Positions 6,930 through 14,075 of a DNA stretch of 35,701 bases are shown here, in pieces. The notes under the pieces were generated by a model. It worked only from the letters and a program-made list of their open reading frames with translations. It was not told the origin of the DNA and searched no databases. Location: assembly GCA_021286935.1 (NCBI GenBank), contig JAJTBI010000023.1, positions 1 to 35,701 of the forward strand, in the 5' to 3' direction. Position numbers and translations under genes: made by a program. Each line of letters opens with the position of its first letter. Positions within the stretch are counted from its first letter, which is position 1. The DNA comes from Geobacteraceae bacterium. Its GTDB lineage: Bacteria; Desulfobacterota; Desulfuromonadia; Geobacterales; Pseudopelobacteraceae.

Positions 6930-8279
6930 ATGCCCCGTATCCTGATCTGTGATGATGAAGAAGGTATCCTGCGTTATCTGGCCAAGCTCCTTAAAACACA
7001 AGGCTATAGTATAGAGACATTCAGCAGTGGCACAGCGTTGCTGGCACGGCTGCAGGCACCTGTTGCAGAACCGGCTGACCTGTTACTGCAGGATGTACGT
7101 CTGCCGGACATCAGTGGCATTGAGATCCTGAAACAGGCACAGCAGTTGCAACCTGCCATGCCGGTGGTGGTGATGACCGCCCACGGTACGGTGGATGACG
7201 CCGTGCATGCCATCCGGCTGGGGGCCTACGATTACGTGATGAAGCCGTTTCCCAAGGAGAAAATCCTGGGGGTGCTGGCCAAGGCGTTGGAGCACCATCG
7301 ACTGGCTGATGAAAACCGCCGTCTGCGTGAAGAATTGCAGCGGGGCGGAGAAGACAGCTCGATTGTCTTCTCCTCTCCCCGTTTCCGGGAGGTGTATGAC
7401 CTGACCCTGCAGGTGGCCTCAAGCGATGCCAACATCCTGATTCTGGGCGAATCAGGCACCGGCAAGGAGTTGATTGCCCGCACCGTGCACAGCAATTCCG
7501 GCCGTCGTGAACGGCCCTTTATCTCGCTTAACTGTGCCGCACTGTCGGATTCGCTGCTGGAAAGCCAGCTCTTTGGCCATCTGCGTGGTTCCTTTACCGG
7601 CGCGATCATGAATCAGAAGGGGCTGCTGGAAGAGGCGGATGGCGGCACCCTGTTTCTGGATGAAATCGGTGACGTCTCACCTACGGTGCAAGCCAAACTG
7701 TTGCGGGTGATTCAGGAAAAGGAGTTCATGCCGATCGGCTCCACCAAGCCAAGCACCGTTGACGTCCGTTTTGTGGCTGCCACCAACCGCGACCTGCAAC
7801 TGGAGGTTGCTGAAGGCCGCTTCCGGGAAGATCTCTACTACCGTCTGAATGTTATTTCCCTGACCCTGCCTCCCCTGCGGGAACGGCCAGAAGATATAGA
7901 ACCGCTGGCCCGCCACTTTGTGCGCCGCTTTGCTGCGAGGATGAAAAAAGAGCTGCATGGTATTGACCCGGATGCCTTGCTCTGCATGACCCGCTACCAC
8001 TGGCCTGGTAATGTACGTGAACTGGAGAATGTGATCGAGCGGGCCGTGATCCTGGCCCAGGGGCATCTGCTAACTTCAGACCTGCTACCGGTTTGCAGCA
8101 GGACCACTCCACTTCGGGTTGATGAAGCCACACCGCTGGTTTCGCTGGAGGCACTGGAGCGTCAACATATTCTGGGGGTCTACAAACAGACCGGCTTTCA
8201 CAAGAGCAAGACCGCCGAGATCCTGGGGGTATCCCGTAAGACGCTTGATCGCAAACTGGCGGAATACCAGGCTCAATAA
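6930..8279 (+). CDS. Sigma-54 dependent response regulator, NtrC family
   Basis: This is a transcriptional activator that uses ATP hydrolysis to open sigma-54 promoters. Residues 1-120 form a receiver domain with the acidic pair D8/D9, phosphoacceptor D55 and K105. A central AAA+ domain (about 145-370) has Walker A GESGTGKE and Walker B GGTLFLDEIG. The sigma-54 contact loop reads GSFTGA rather than the usual GAFTGA. The C-terminal ~45 residues carry a Fis-type helix-turn-helix (KTAEILGVSRKTLDRKL). The ATG follows GGAG. It is divergent from the hydrogenase operon and stop-to-start coupled (3 bases) to a histidine kinase. Control of hyb is likely by location and promoter type, comparable to HoxA/HupR systems, but not shown. 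Confidence 0.93.
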   Translation: MPRILICDDEEGILRYLAKLLKTQGYSIETFSSGTALLARLQAPVAEPADLLLQDVRLPDISGIEILKQAQQLQPAMPVVVMTAHGTVDDAVHAIRLGAYDYVMKPFPKEKILGVLAKALEHHRLADENRRLREELQRGGEDSSIVFSSPRFREVYDLTLQVASSDANILILGESGTGKELIARTVHSNSGRRERPFISLNCAALSDSLLESQLFGHLRGSFTGAIMNQKGLLEEADGGTLFLDEIGDVSPTVQAKLLRVIQEKEFMPIGSTKPSTVDVRFVAATNRDLQLEVAEGRFREDLYYRLNVISLTLPPLRERPEDIEPLARHFVRRFAARMKKELHGIDPDALLCMTRYHWPGNVRELENVIERAVILAQGHLLTSDLLPVCSRTTPLRVDEATPLVSLEALERQHILGVYKQTGFHKSKTAEILGVSRKTLDRKLAEYQAQ

Positions 8280-8282
8280 CCC

Positions 8283-10130
8283 ATGAACGCCACCCCGACC
8301 TCTATCCGCAGACGACTGCTGCTGACCACCCTGCTGCCACTGGTAGCAGCCTTGCTGGTCTGCTGGCTGGCTGGCAATTACCTGATCAACGCCCGTGTGG
8401 CCGGACAGACTCAGGAAGAGGCCCGCAGCGACCTTGGTACAGCCAGAGAACTGTACCAAGGAGAGTTGAACCGGCTGGCTGAAGGGCTGCAGCTGATCAG
8501 CCGCAGCCCGGATCTGTCCCGCAGTCTGCAAGGGCCAGCGGCCTCCGAACTGGCCCGACTGCTGCCACTGCTGTCCGGCAGCCGCAGCTTCAGCTTTCTG
8601 ACCGTGGTGGATCGTTACGGTCAGGTCCGCTACCGGGCTGCCAACCCGGAACGGACCGGTGATACCCTGCGCCATCTCAAACCAGTGGCCGAGGCCCTTG
8701 CCGGACGACCCAGCCAGGGTAGCATGTTGTTTTCCAGCCTGCAGGCCGGCCAGGAAAACCCTTTACTGCCGGACCAGATGCTGGTTCCACTGCTTCCTTC
8801 ACAACATGCCGTGCCAACCAGCAAGACCGCTGAACAGCGCGGCCTGTTTCTGATTGCCGCCACGCCGATTTTAGGTGCTGATGGAGAGATCAATGGTGCC
8901 ATGCTGGCCGGTCAACTGCTCAATAATAATGAACAACTGGCAGACCGGATAACCCGCGTTATTGCGCCACAACAGCAGGATGGCACATTACGGGAAACCG
9001 CCACCATTTTTCTTGATGACGTCAGGATCGCCACCACGGTTACCGATGAAAACGGTCAACGGGCCACCGGCACCAGGCTTTCTGCTGAGGTGGCAAAACA
9101 GGTACTACACCAGGGGGAACGCTGGATTGCTCCGGCCTATGTCCTGCATGAGCGCTATTTTGCCGCCTATGAACCGCTCCGTGACCCGGATGGCACGGTG
9201 ATCGGTGCTTTGTATGTGGGCCTGCCTGAGCGTCCCTACCTCCATTTACGCAACAACCTCAACCTGACCTTTGCCGCCCTGCTGCTGGTCCTGACCCTGC
9301 TGGCAGTGGGGCTGACCACCAGCCTGGGCAAGCGGCTTGGGCAACGGGAAGAGGAGATCAATACCCTGAACCAGACACTTGAACAAAAGGTACAACAGCG
9401 GACCATTGAGCTGGAGGAAAAGAGCCGACAACTGCTGGAGACGGAAAAAGAGCTGGCCCGCACTGAGCGGCTGGCAGAGCTGGGGATGCTCTCTGCGGGT
9501 GTGGCCCATGAGATCAACAACCCGCTGGCCATTATCCGGGGCAATGCCGAACTGCTGCAGATGTCGATCCCTGCAGATGCAGAGGATCAGGAAGAAGTTA
9601 GCGAGATCCTGACCCAGGCCGGCCGGATCAACCGGATCACCTCCAGTCTGCTGACCCTGGCCCGCCAGGACAAACGTCAGGTTAGTCACTTTCCTTTGTC
9701 GGATCTCCTGGATGAGATCCTGGACCAGATCGGTCATCAGATTCCGTTGGCAACGTACCATGTAGAGCGCAGCTACCAGCAGACTGCCATCCAGCTGGAG
9801 GCGGATCGGGAGCAGCTGCGTCAGGTCTTCACCAACCTGATCCTGAACGGACTACAGGCCATGGAGAATGAAGGGCGGCTTACGATCAGCGCAGAGGCTG
9901 ATCCTGAGGCGACCTGTTCCATTACCATTGCCGATACCGGCCCCGGTATCGACCCGGAGCAACAGGAACGGCTGTTTTCACCGTTCTTTACCACCAAACA
10001 GAACGGCACCGGCCTGGGGCTTGCAATATCCTGGGGCATTATCCGCAACCACGGTGGCACCATTGAGGTTTTTAGCGCCCCTGGCTGCGGCGCACGCTTT
10101 ACGGTCACCCTGCCGTCATCACCCACCTGA
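8283..10130 (+). CDS. Membrane sensor histidine kinase, partner of the upstream NtrC-type regulator
   Basis: The 615-residue protein starts 3 bases after the regulator stop. A transmembrane helix at about residues 10-32 and another at about 325-348 bracket a ~290-residue periplasmic sensor region of the cache type. A coiled-coil linker (about 355-395) leads to a HisKA domain with H409 in the motif AGVAHEINNPLAIIRG. A HATPase domain follows, with NLILNGLQAM (N box), DTGPGID (G1), FSPFFTTK and GTGLGLAIS (G2). There is no receiver or PAS domain. By architecture it resembles NtrB/DctB-type kinases that work with sigma-54 activators. The signal is unknown; a small-molecule ligand bound in the periplasm is more likely than H2. 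Confidence 0.92.
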   Translation: MNATPTSIRRRLLLTTLLPLVAALLVCWLAGNYLINARVAGQTQEEARSDLGTARELYQGELNRLAEGLQLISRSPDLSRSLQGPAASELARLLPLLSGSRSFSFLTVVDRYGQVRYRAANPERTGDTLRHLKPVAEALAGRPSQGSMLFSSLQAGQENPLLPDQMLVPLLPSQHAVPTSKTAEQRGLFLIAATPILGADGEINGAMLAGQLLNNNEQLADRITRVIAPQQQDGTLRETATIFLDDVRIATTVTDENGQRATGTRLSAEVAKQVLHQGERWIAPAYVLHERYFAAYEPLRDPDGTVIGALYVGLPERPYLHLRNNLNLTFAALLLVLTLLAVGLTTSLGKRLGQREEEINTLNQTLEQKVQQRTIELEEKSRQLLETEKELARTERLAELGMLSAGVAHEINNPLAIIRGNAELLQMSIPADAEDQEEVSEILTQAGRINRITSSLLTLARQDKRQVSHFPLSDLLDEILDQIGHQIPLATYHVERSYQQTAIQLEADREQLRQVFTNLILNGLQAMENEGRLTISAEADPEATCSITIADTGPGIDPEQQERLFSPFFTTKQNGTGLGLAISWGIIRNHGGTIEVFSAPGCGARFTVTLPSSPT

Positions 10131-10228
10131 CCCAAATCAGTTTAAGGCCTGCTTGCATGGCGGACACAACAAGAGTAAAACGGTGCTGAACATCCGCATT
10201 GTATCCAAAGATCCCCACGGAGGTAGTT

Positions 10229-10699
10229 ATGAGATTAAAAGTAATGTTGTTGCTGGCCCTTACCGTTATGGCAACAACCGCGTATGCCGGTCCTTTTACC
10301 GATGAAATGTCCAAATGCCTGGTCAGATCCACCAGTGAGGCTGACAAGACCCTGCTGATCAAATGGATCTTTGCCGCCATGGCGACTCACCCCGATGTCA
10401 AAGCCTTAAGCGGCGTAACACCGGAGATGGGGGAGCAGCTCAACAAGGAAACCGGCAAACTGGTGATGCGGCTGCTTACTGTAAGCTGCAAGAATGAAAC
10501 CAGGCAAGCGGTTGATTTTGAAGGAGACGACACCTTTAAAGCGAGCTTTGGCGTGCTGGGACAGGTGGCCATGCAGGGACTTATGGCCAATGGTGAGGTT
10601 TCAAACTACTTCTCCGGCTTTGAAAAACATCTTAATGCAAAGGAACTGCAACGCGCCCTGGGCAAAAAACAGTCAGAGCCCGCTGCACCGGCCAAGTAG
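10229..10699 (+). CDS. Small exported protein of unknown function
   Basis: The ATG at 10229 has ACGGAGG close upstream and gives 156 residues. A clear Sec signal peptide (MRLKVMLLLALTVMATTAYA) precedes GPFTDEMSKC. The mature part is mostly helical in character with two cysteines (in MSKC and VSCK), which might form a disulfide, and ends in a short Pro/Ala-rich tail. I do not recognise a named domain. It follows the histidine kinase by 98 bases in the same direction, so it could be in that transcript, but nothing ties it functionally to the kinase. An upstream in-frame ATG at 10199 would spoil the signal peptide. Confidence 0.8.
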   Translation: MRLKVMLLLALTVMATTAYAGPFTDEMSKCLVRSTSEADKTLLIKWIFAAMATHPDVKALSGVTPEMGEQLNKETGKLVMRLLTVSCKNETRQAVDFEGDDTFKASFGVLGQVAMQGLMANGEVSNYFSGFEKHLNAKELQRALGKKQSEPAAPAK

Positions 10700-10830
10700 C
10701 AACCCAGCCCATACTGTCTCACTGGATTAATACTGGCAGCGACAAAGATCTTGACCTGTCTAGCGCTTCACAGTTTAGCGTAATCCTTGTCATGGCCACG
10801 ACACAGAGACATCATCACAAGGAGCAGACT

Positions 10831-11016
10831 ATGCACACAAAGGTAACTGTCGAAGAATGGGTTAGACGATTCAGGGAGATCGGCCTGGACGAAGACACGA
10901 TGCGCCAATGGCACCGGCTGTTTGAAGAACAAAATCCGGCTGGGCATCAAAGTTTTCTGGAATGGCTGGGATTACCAGCAGAGCGGATTACCGAGATCCG
11001 TACCGCAAGCAGATAA
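10831..11016 (+). CDS. 61-residue protein homologous to the C-terminal domain of the adjacent MerR regulator
   Basis: The ATG at 10831 is preceded by AAGGAG. Residues 10-60 align without gaps to residues 121-171 of the MerR-family protein encoded next door, with about 20 identities in 51 positions. Shared landmarks include W, G-x-DE, M-x-QWH, FE, P-x-x-H, FL-x-x-LG and IR-x-x-S. There is no DNA-binding domain, signal peptide or membrane segment. It is therefore a single-domain relative of the regulator's effector or oligomerisation region. It may bind the same ligand or partner, or form mixed complexes with the regulator; either role is inferred. Confidence 0.85.
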   Translation: MHTKVTVEEWVRRFREIGLDEDTMRQWHRLFEEQNPAGHQSFLEWLGLPAERITEIRTASR

Positions 11017-11023
11017 ACACCAC

Positions 11024-11046
11024 ACGGCCCCGTTTTTCGGGGCCGT
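11024..11046 (+). terminator. Hairpin between the 61-residue gene and the MerR gene
   Basis: ACGGCCCCG (11024-11032) and CGGGGCCGT (11038-11046) form a perfect 9-bp stem around a T5 loop, followed by ACCTTTT. It looks like a rho-independent terminator with a short T tract, and it lies 17 bases before the MerR ATG. Partial termination here would give more of the small protein than of the regulator. Confidence 0.6.
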
Positions 11047-11062
11047 ACCTTTTGGAGCCCGT

Positions 11063-11596
11063 ATGTACCGCATTACCCAACTGGCACGTCTGTTCGGCCT
11101 CTCCCGCAGCGCTCTGCTTTACTATGACCGGATTGGTCTGTTGCAACCCACCGGACGCAGTGAGGCCGGCTACCGCTGCTATTCCACTGCAGACAAAGAA
11201 CGGCTTGCAACCATCTGCTCCTACCGTCAGGCTGGGCTTGGTATTGAAGCCATCCGTCACCTGCTGACAACCGCTGCAGATGGCAGCGAGCTGGTCATCC
11301 GGCAACGGCTGGAGGCGATCGGGTATGAAATCAGAAACCTGCAGGCCCAGCAGCAACTGCTGGCTGGAATGCTGAATCTGCAGGCAGGGGGAGAGCTGGC
11401 GATTGCAATCGACAAACAGACCTGGATCGAGATGCTGCGTGCTGCAGGCATGGACGAAGCAGCCATGCAACAGTGGCACGTTGAATTTGAGCGCCGTGCC
11501 CCCCAGGCCCACCATGCCTTTCTGCTCTCACTGGGAATTGATGAACAAGAGGCGCTGCTGATCCGGCAGTTGTCAGCCGGGCAGTGGGCTAACTAA
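11063..11596 (+). CDS. MerR-family transcriptional regulator
   Basis: The 177-residue protein begins with a MerR winged helix (MYRITQLARLFGLSRSALLYYDRIGLL, then GYRCYS), residues 1-70. A dimerisation coiled coil follows (about 75-108). Residues 121-171 form a C-terminal domain that recurs as the separate 61-residue protein upstream. There is no cysteine-based metal-binding loop of the MerR/CueR kind, so a metal effector is unlikely. The ATG at 11063 is set by TTTTGGAG just upstream; the frame is open further 5', but that part has no MerR similarity and spans the hairpin. It converges on the unknown gene at 11598, with one base between the stops. Confidence 0.88.
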   Translation: MYRITQLARLFGLSRSALLYYDRIGLLQPTGRSEAGYRCYSTADKERLATICSYRQAGLGIEAIRHLLTTAADGSELVIRQRLEAIGYEIRNLQAQQQLLAGMLNLQAGGELAIAIDKQTWIEMLRAAGMDEAAMQQWHVEFERRAPQAHHAFLLSLGIDEQEALLIRQLSAGQWAN

Positions 11597-11597
11597 C

Positions 11598-12287
11598 TTA
11601 GCCTGCGTGGTTGACCGTGAGTTCCTTCAAAAAGGAAAGCAGAAATTCCTTGTTTTCCTGATAGTGTGCATCATTCTGCCCTTTGAAGCGATCCATCATG
11701 CTCAAAATATCCCGTACCTGGCCGGTGTAGCTAAAGCCAGGATCGCTATAGATATTCTTATAACCGGTCTCCCCCGGCTCATAAAAACCGCTTAAATCAG
11801 GCTTCAGGTTTGCACAGGCTGCAGCCGCCATAAAGGGGGCCATCTTCAGCCACTTCTCTGATTCCGGCACGCCTGCCGTGACCTCCTCCCAGGCCTTTTT
11901 GACCGCCTCGGGTGCGTTTGGCGGTGGATACTCCCAGATTTTTCCTGCCCCTATTCCCAGCAGGCCATCGTCATTAAGATCCTTTGCCTCACCCGGCGCC
12001 ATCAACAGGTTGTAGGCACCTTCAAAATCAAGCCCTGCCACTGAAATCGGGGTTGCAAGGCAGTGGACCTTCCGTAAAATCTCCATCTCATCGGTGGAAA
12101 GGCTACTCAAAAAAGACTTGGGATCGCTACAACCACCGGCATTGCTGGCAGTTGCAAGTATAGCGGCAAACCGTTCACGTTCCTGATCGGTAACCCCCCT
12201 GCGTTGCATAAGATCAAGGGAACGGGTTGAAAAGGTCAAGGGAGATGCCGTTGGCATGGGCGTGGTACATGTGGCGGCGGTGAACAT
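11598..12287 (-). CDS. Conserved-looking protein of unknown function with a DxNDDG loop
   Basis: The ATG at 12287 is chosen because AGGAGG precedes it by five bases; it gives 229 residues. There is no clear signal peptide or membrane helix. The middle contains DLNDDGLLGIG, which resembles an EF-hand or dockerin calcium loop, followed by WEYPPPNAPEAV. The C-terminal half is rich in aromatic and charged residues and includes FYEPGETGYKNIY. Several cysteines are scattered and unpaired in pattern. I do not recognise the family. It stands alone on the minus strand. About 180 bases upstream of it, to 12471, hold no gene or site I can support. Confidence 0.7.
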   Translation of the reverse strand: MFTAATCTTPMPTASPLTFSTRSLDLMQRRGVTDQERERFAAILATASNAGGCSDPKSFLSSLSTDEMEILRKVHCLATPISVAGLDFEGAYNLLMAPGEAKDLNDDGLLGIGAGKIWEYPPPNAPEAVKKAWEEVTAGVPESEKWLKMAPFMAAAACANLKPDLSGFYEPGETGYKNIYSDPGFSYTGQVRDILSMMDRFKGQNDAHYQENKEFLLSFLKELTVNHAG

Positions 12288-12471
12288 AACTCCTCCTGAG
12301 AACTGCAAACGATATACAATGCTAACTATATCGGCAGGTAACGCCGTAGACTCAAGAAACTGAAATGCCGCCACGAATTTTCCTGTAAATGTTGACTGTC
12401 CTGTATGGAGAAGTGAAATTATGCGGGCCTTCAGGCAGGAGGATAAAAATCTTGCTCGAAATGCATGATCG

Positions 12472-12885
12472 TTACACGGCAGGCGGGGGTAAACTCATTC
12501 TTCTGTCTGTTGTTCTGCTTCCGTAAAACCTTAAAAGTACAATCATTATTGCGCTGCCCACCAGATCAGCCACCAGATCAAGCCATTCAGCAGAACGGGT
12601 GGTAGTACACCATCCCTGCAACAACTCAATTGCGACACCCAGCAGCAACGTATAGCCAAACGCAAAGTAGAGTGCCCACGGTTTAACTGGTGCAGACCGG
12701 TGGGCAAGTAACGTCACCACAGCCATTGCAAGGGCATGATTCGACTTATCCCACCCCGTACTAACCGTTGGCGGAACAGGTACAAGAGACAGATACAAAA
12801 TGCCGGCTGTGCATGCCATAAGCAGCCCCCGCCACAACCATGTACCTGTCTGTGACCGGCATAGACCGGTTGCCAGATGCGTCAT
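12472..12885 (-). CDS. VanZ-like membrane protein
   Basis: The 137-residue protein has about four hydrophobic helices (LLMACTAGILYLSL, HALAMAVVTLLAH, YFAFGYTLLLGVAIEL and LVADLVGSAIMIVLL). Motifs typical of the VanZ-like family are present: WDKSNHALAM, then ELLQGW and the RSAEWLDLVADLVGS stretch. The family name comes from teicoplanin-resistance VanZ, but most members have no proven function, and no antibiotic role is implied. The ATG at 12885 lies 10 bases after the PPOX-protein stop and has only a weak ribosome binding site, so it is probably translated in coupling with that gene. It is the third gene of a short minus-strand cluster. Confidence 0.8.
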   Translation of the reverse strand: MTHLATGLCRSQTGTWLWRGLLMACTAGILYLSLVPVPPTVSTGWDKSNHALAMAVVTLLAHRSAPVKPWALYFAFGYTLLLGVAIELLQGWCTTTRSAEWLDLVADLVGSAIMIVLLRFYGSRTTDRRMSLPPPAV

Positions 12886-12895
12886 CTGCTGTTTC

Positions 12896-13360
12896 TCAGC
12901 GCCGTGCCTTGCCGCAGATACCGTCAATCTGCAGCTTGAATACCCGCGTCTTGGCGGCATCAGCCGCAATGTACTGCAAACCTTTTTCACGGTGATCCAG
13001 GCAGTACTTGTCCACCAGCGCTTCCAGACCGCACTGTTTATCCGCATCCAGCGCCTCTGTTACCCTGCCGGAAACAATCACGCTTGCATAACGGGTGGAG
13101 AATTTTTCCGGCAACACCTCGGTAGCCCCCACTACGCAGAACGAGGCCCGATTGTTGGCTGCCAGATTGTCCAGCTTGTGACCTTCAAGGGCACAGTGAA
13201 AATAGATGGCAGTATCCAGCAACGCATAACTGAGCGGTACACCATAGGGTTGGCCATCTGCAGCACTGGTGGAAAGCACGCCGTACTCACCACGCTCCAG
13301 CAGCATCCTGGCCTCGGTTTCAGCAATCTCCCGGTCTTTCCTGCGTAATTCGTGTTGCAT
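12896..13360 (-). CDS. Pyridoxamine 5'-phosphate oxidase-fold flavin-binding protein (NimA-like)
   Basis: The 154-residue protein has the split-barrel pattern of the FMN-binding PPOX family. The opening helix is MQHELRRKDREI, followed by GVLSTSAADGQPYGVPLSYA (first strands), IYFHCALEGHKLDNL (flavin-phosphate side) and the RYASVIVSGRV strand. Such proteins are usually reductases or oxidases of unknown substrate, and some, such as NimA, act on nitroimidazoles. The N-terminal RRKDREI and C-terminal GICGKAR stretches are typical of this branch. It lies 9 bases after the YCII gene and 10 before the VanZ-like gene. Confidence 0.85.
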   Translation of the reverse strand: MQHELRRKDREIAETEARMLLERGEYGVLSTSAADGQPYGVPLSYALLDTAIYFHCALEGHKLDNLAANNRASFCVVGATEVLPEKFSTRYASVIVSGRVTEALDADKQCGLEALVDKYCLDHREKGLQYIAADAAKTRVFKLQIDGICGKARR

Positions 13361-13369
13361 GTCAGCCCC

Positions 13370-13660
13370 TTACAGTTTCAGAAACCAGGTATACTCCGGC
13401 CCGGTACGGTTCGGTTCAAACTCAATGATTTCATAGCCGGCCACACCATGCTGTTTGAACGGGTCTTCCTGCAGGATTGCAGCAAGCTGTTCTTTGGTGA
13501 CGCCGGTGGCCAGAATGATACCGCCGGTACGGGGCACCTTACGGCCCGAGGCGATAAACGTGCCTGCGGCAAAGTAACGGTCAAGAAAGGCGAGGTGGTC
13601 GGCAAGGTGCTGATCAACCACCTCGAGCGGTTGCTGGTAGGTTACGGATACGATGAACAT
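13370..13660 (-). CDS. YCII-family protein
   Basis: The ATG at 13660 (MFIVSVTY) has GGGAG upstream and gives 96 residues, the normal YCII length. Family features include the central H-LAFLDRYFAAGTFIASGRK region, which holds the conserved His/Asp pair, then GGIILATGV and a C-terminal EIIEFEPNR strand. YCII proteins have a ferredoxin-like fold and a proposed His-Asp active site, but mostly unknown reactions. An earlier in-frame ATG at 13726 adds a stretch without similarity and reaches into the repeat element. It is the first gene of the YCII / PPOX / VanZ cluster. Confidence 0.85.
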   Translation of the reverse strand: MFIVSVTYQQPLEVVDQHLADHLAFLDRYFAAGTFIASGRKVPRTGGIILATGVTKEQLAAILQEDPFKQHGVAGYEIIEFEPNRTGPEYTWFLKL

Positions 13661-13700
13661 GGCGGCTCCCGGCACTGGTATATTGCTGAAGACAACAATC

Positions 13701-13903
13701 TGCCGCAAAAGAGCACTAAGAAACAATAGAAAAGCAGACAGTTACGCATACGTCCCCGAAACACCAAGCCGGTTTTTTTACTATTGGTTCTAACAGGCTT
13801 AAATCTCTGAAGGTATTCCGACTGTGATGAAGGTTGTTAACGACCCCCTGCTTACGGTTAAGCAGCTCATTTCTTTGTGATCCTTGAGTTCTTTAGCGGC
13901 CAA
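13701..13903. repeat. Intergenic inverted-repeat element, copy 4
   Basis: The left end reads TGCCGCAAAAGAGCACTAAG and the right end CTTGAGTTCTTTAGCGGCCA, matching the ends of the copies at 1150, 3071 and 6741. The interior is unlike the other copies. It takes up half of the 415-base gap between the divergent YCII and dehydrogenase genes. This is the only copy in the window outside the hydrogenase locus. Confidence 0.65.
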
Positions 13904-13959
13904 TCACTTGATTTGGGTAATAAGATAAGCCAGTATAGCCAATCTGTCAAAAATGGCTA

Positions 13960-14018
13960 GCTGGGCCTGCAGGGCCGCACCCAGCGCGCCGGCGTTGGAG
14001 GGATAGCCCGGTACCGGC
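13960..14018 (+). other. GC-rich region with two stem-loops upstream of the dehydrogenase gene
   Basis: GCTGGG (13960-13965) pairs with CCCAGC (13980-13985), and GCCGG (13988-13992) pairs with CCGGC (14014-14018). It lies 58 bases before the dehydrogenase ATG. The 3' part (GGATAGCCCGGTACCGG) recalls the tail of GEMM riboswitches, but the core sequence is missing. It may be a structured leader; no class is assigned. Confidence 0.3.
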
Positions 14019-14075
14019 AATCAGTCTGGTTTCCGTTGCGTAATGTCTGGCAGAAACATCCTGAGAGGGAGAATC

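Noticed and set aside
11607..11795. Plus-strand small frame opposite the 11598-12287 gene
   Set aside because: No ribosome binding site, and it lies wholly antisense to a gene with an excellent start signal.
13955..14018. Cyclic-dinucleotide (GEMM) riboswitch
   Set aside because: Only a GGATAGCCCGGTACCGG-like tail is present; the conserved GACGCAAAGCC core and paired A-rich element are missing.
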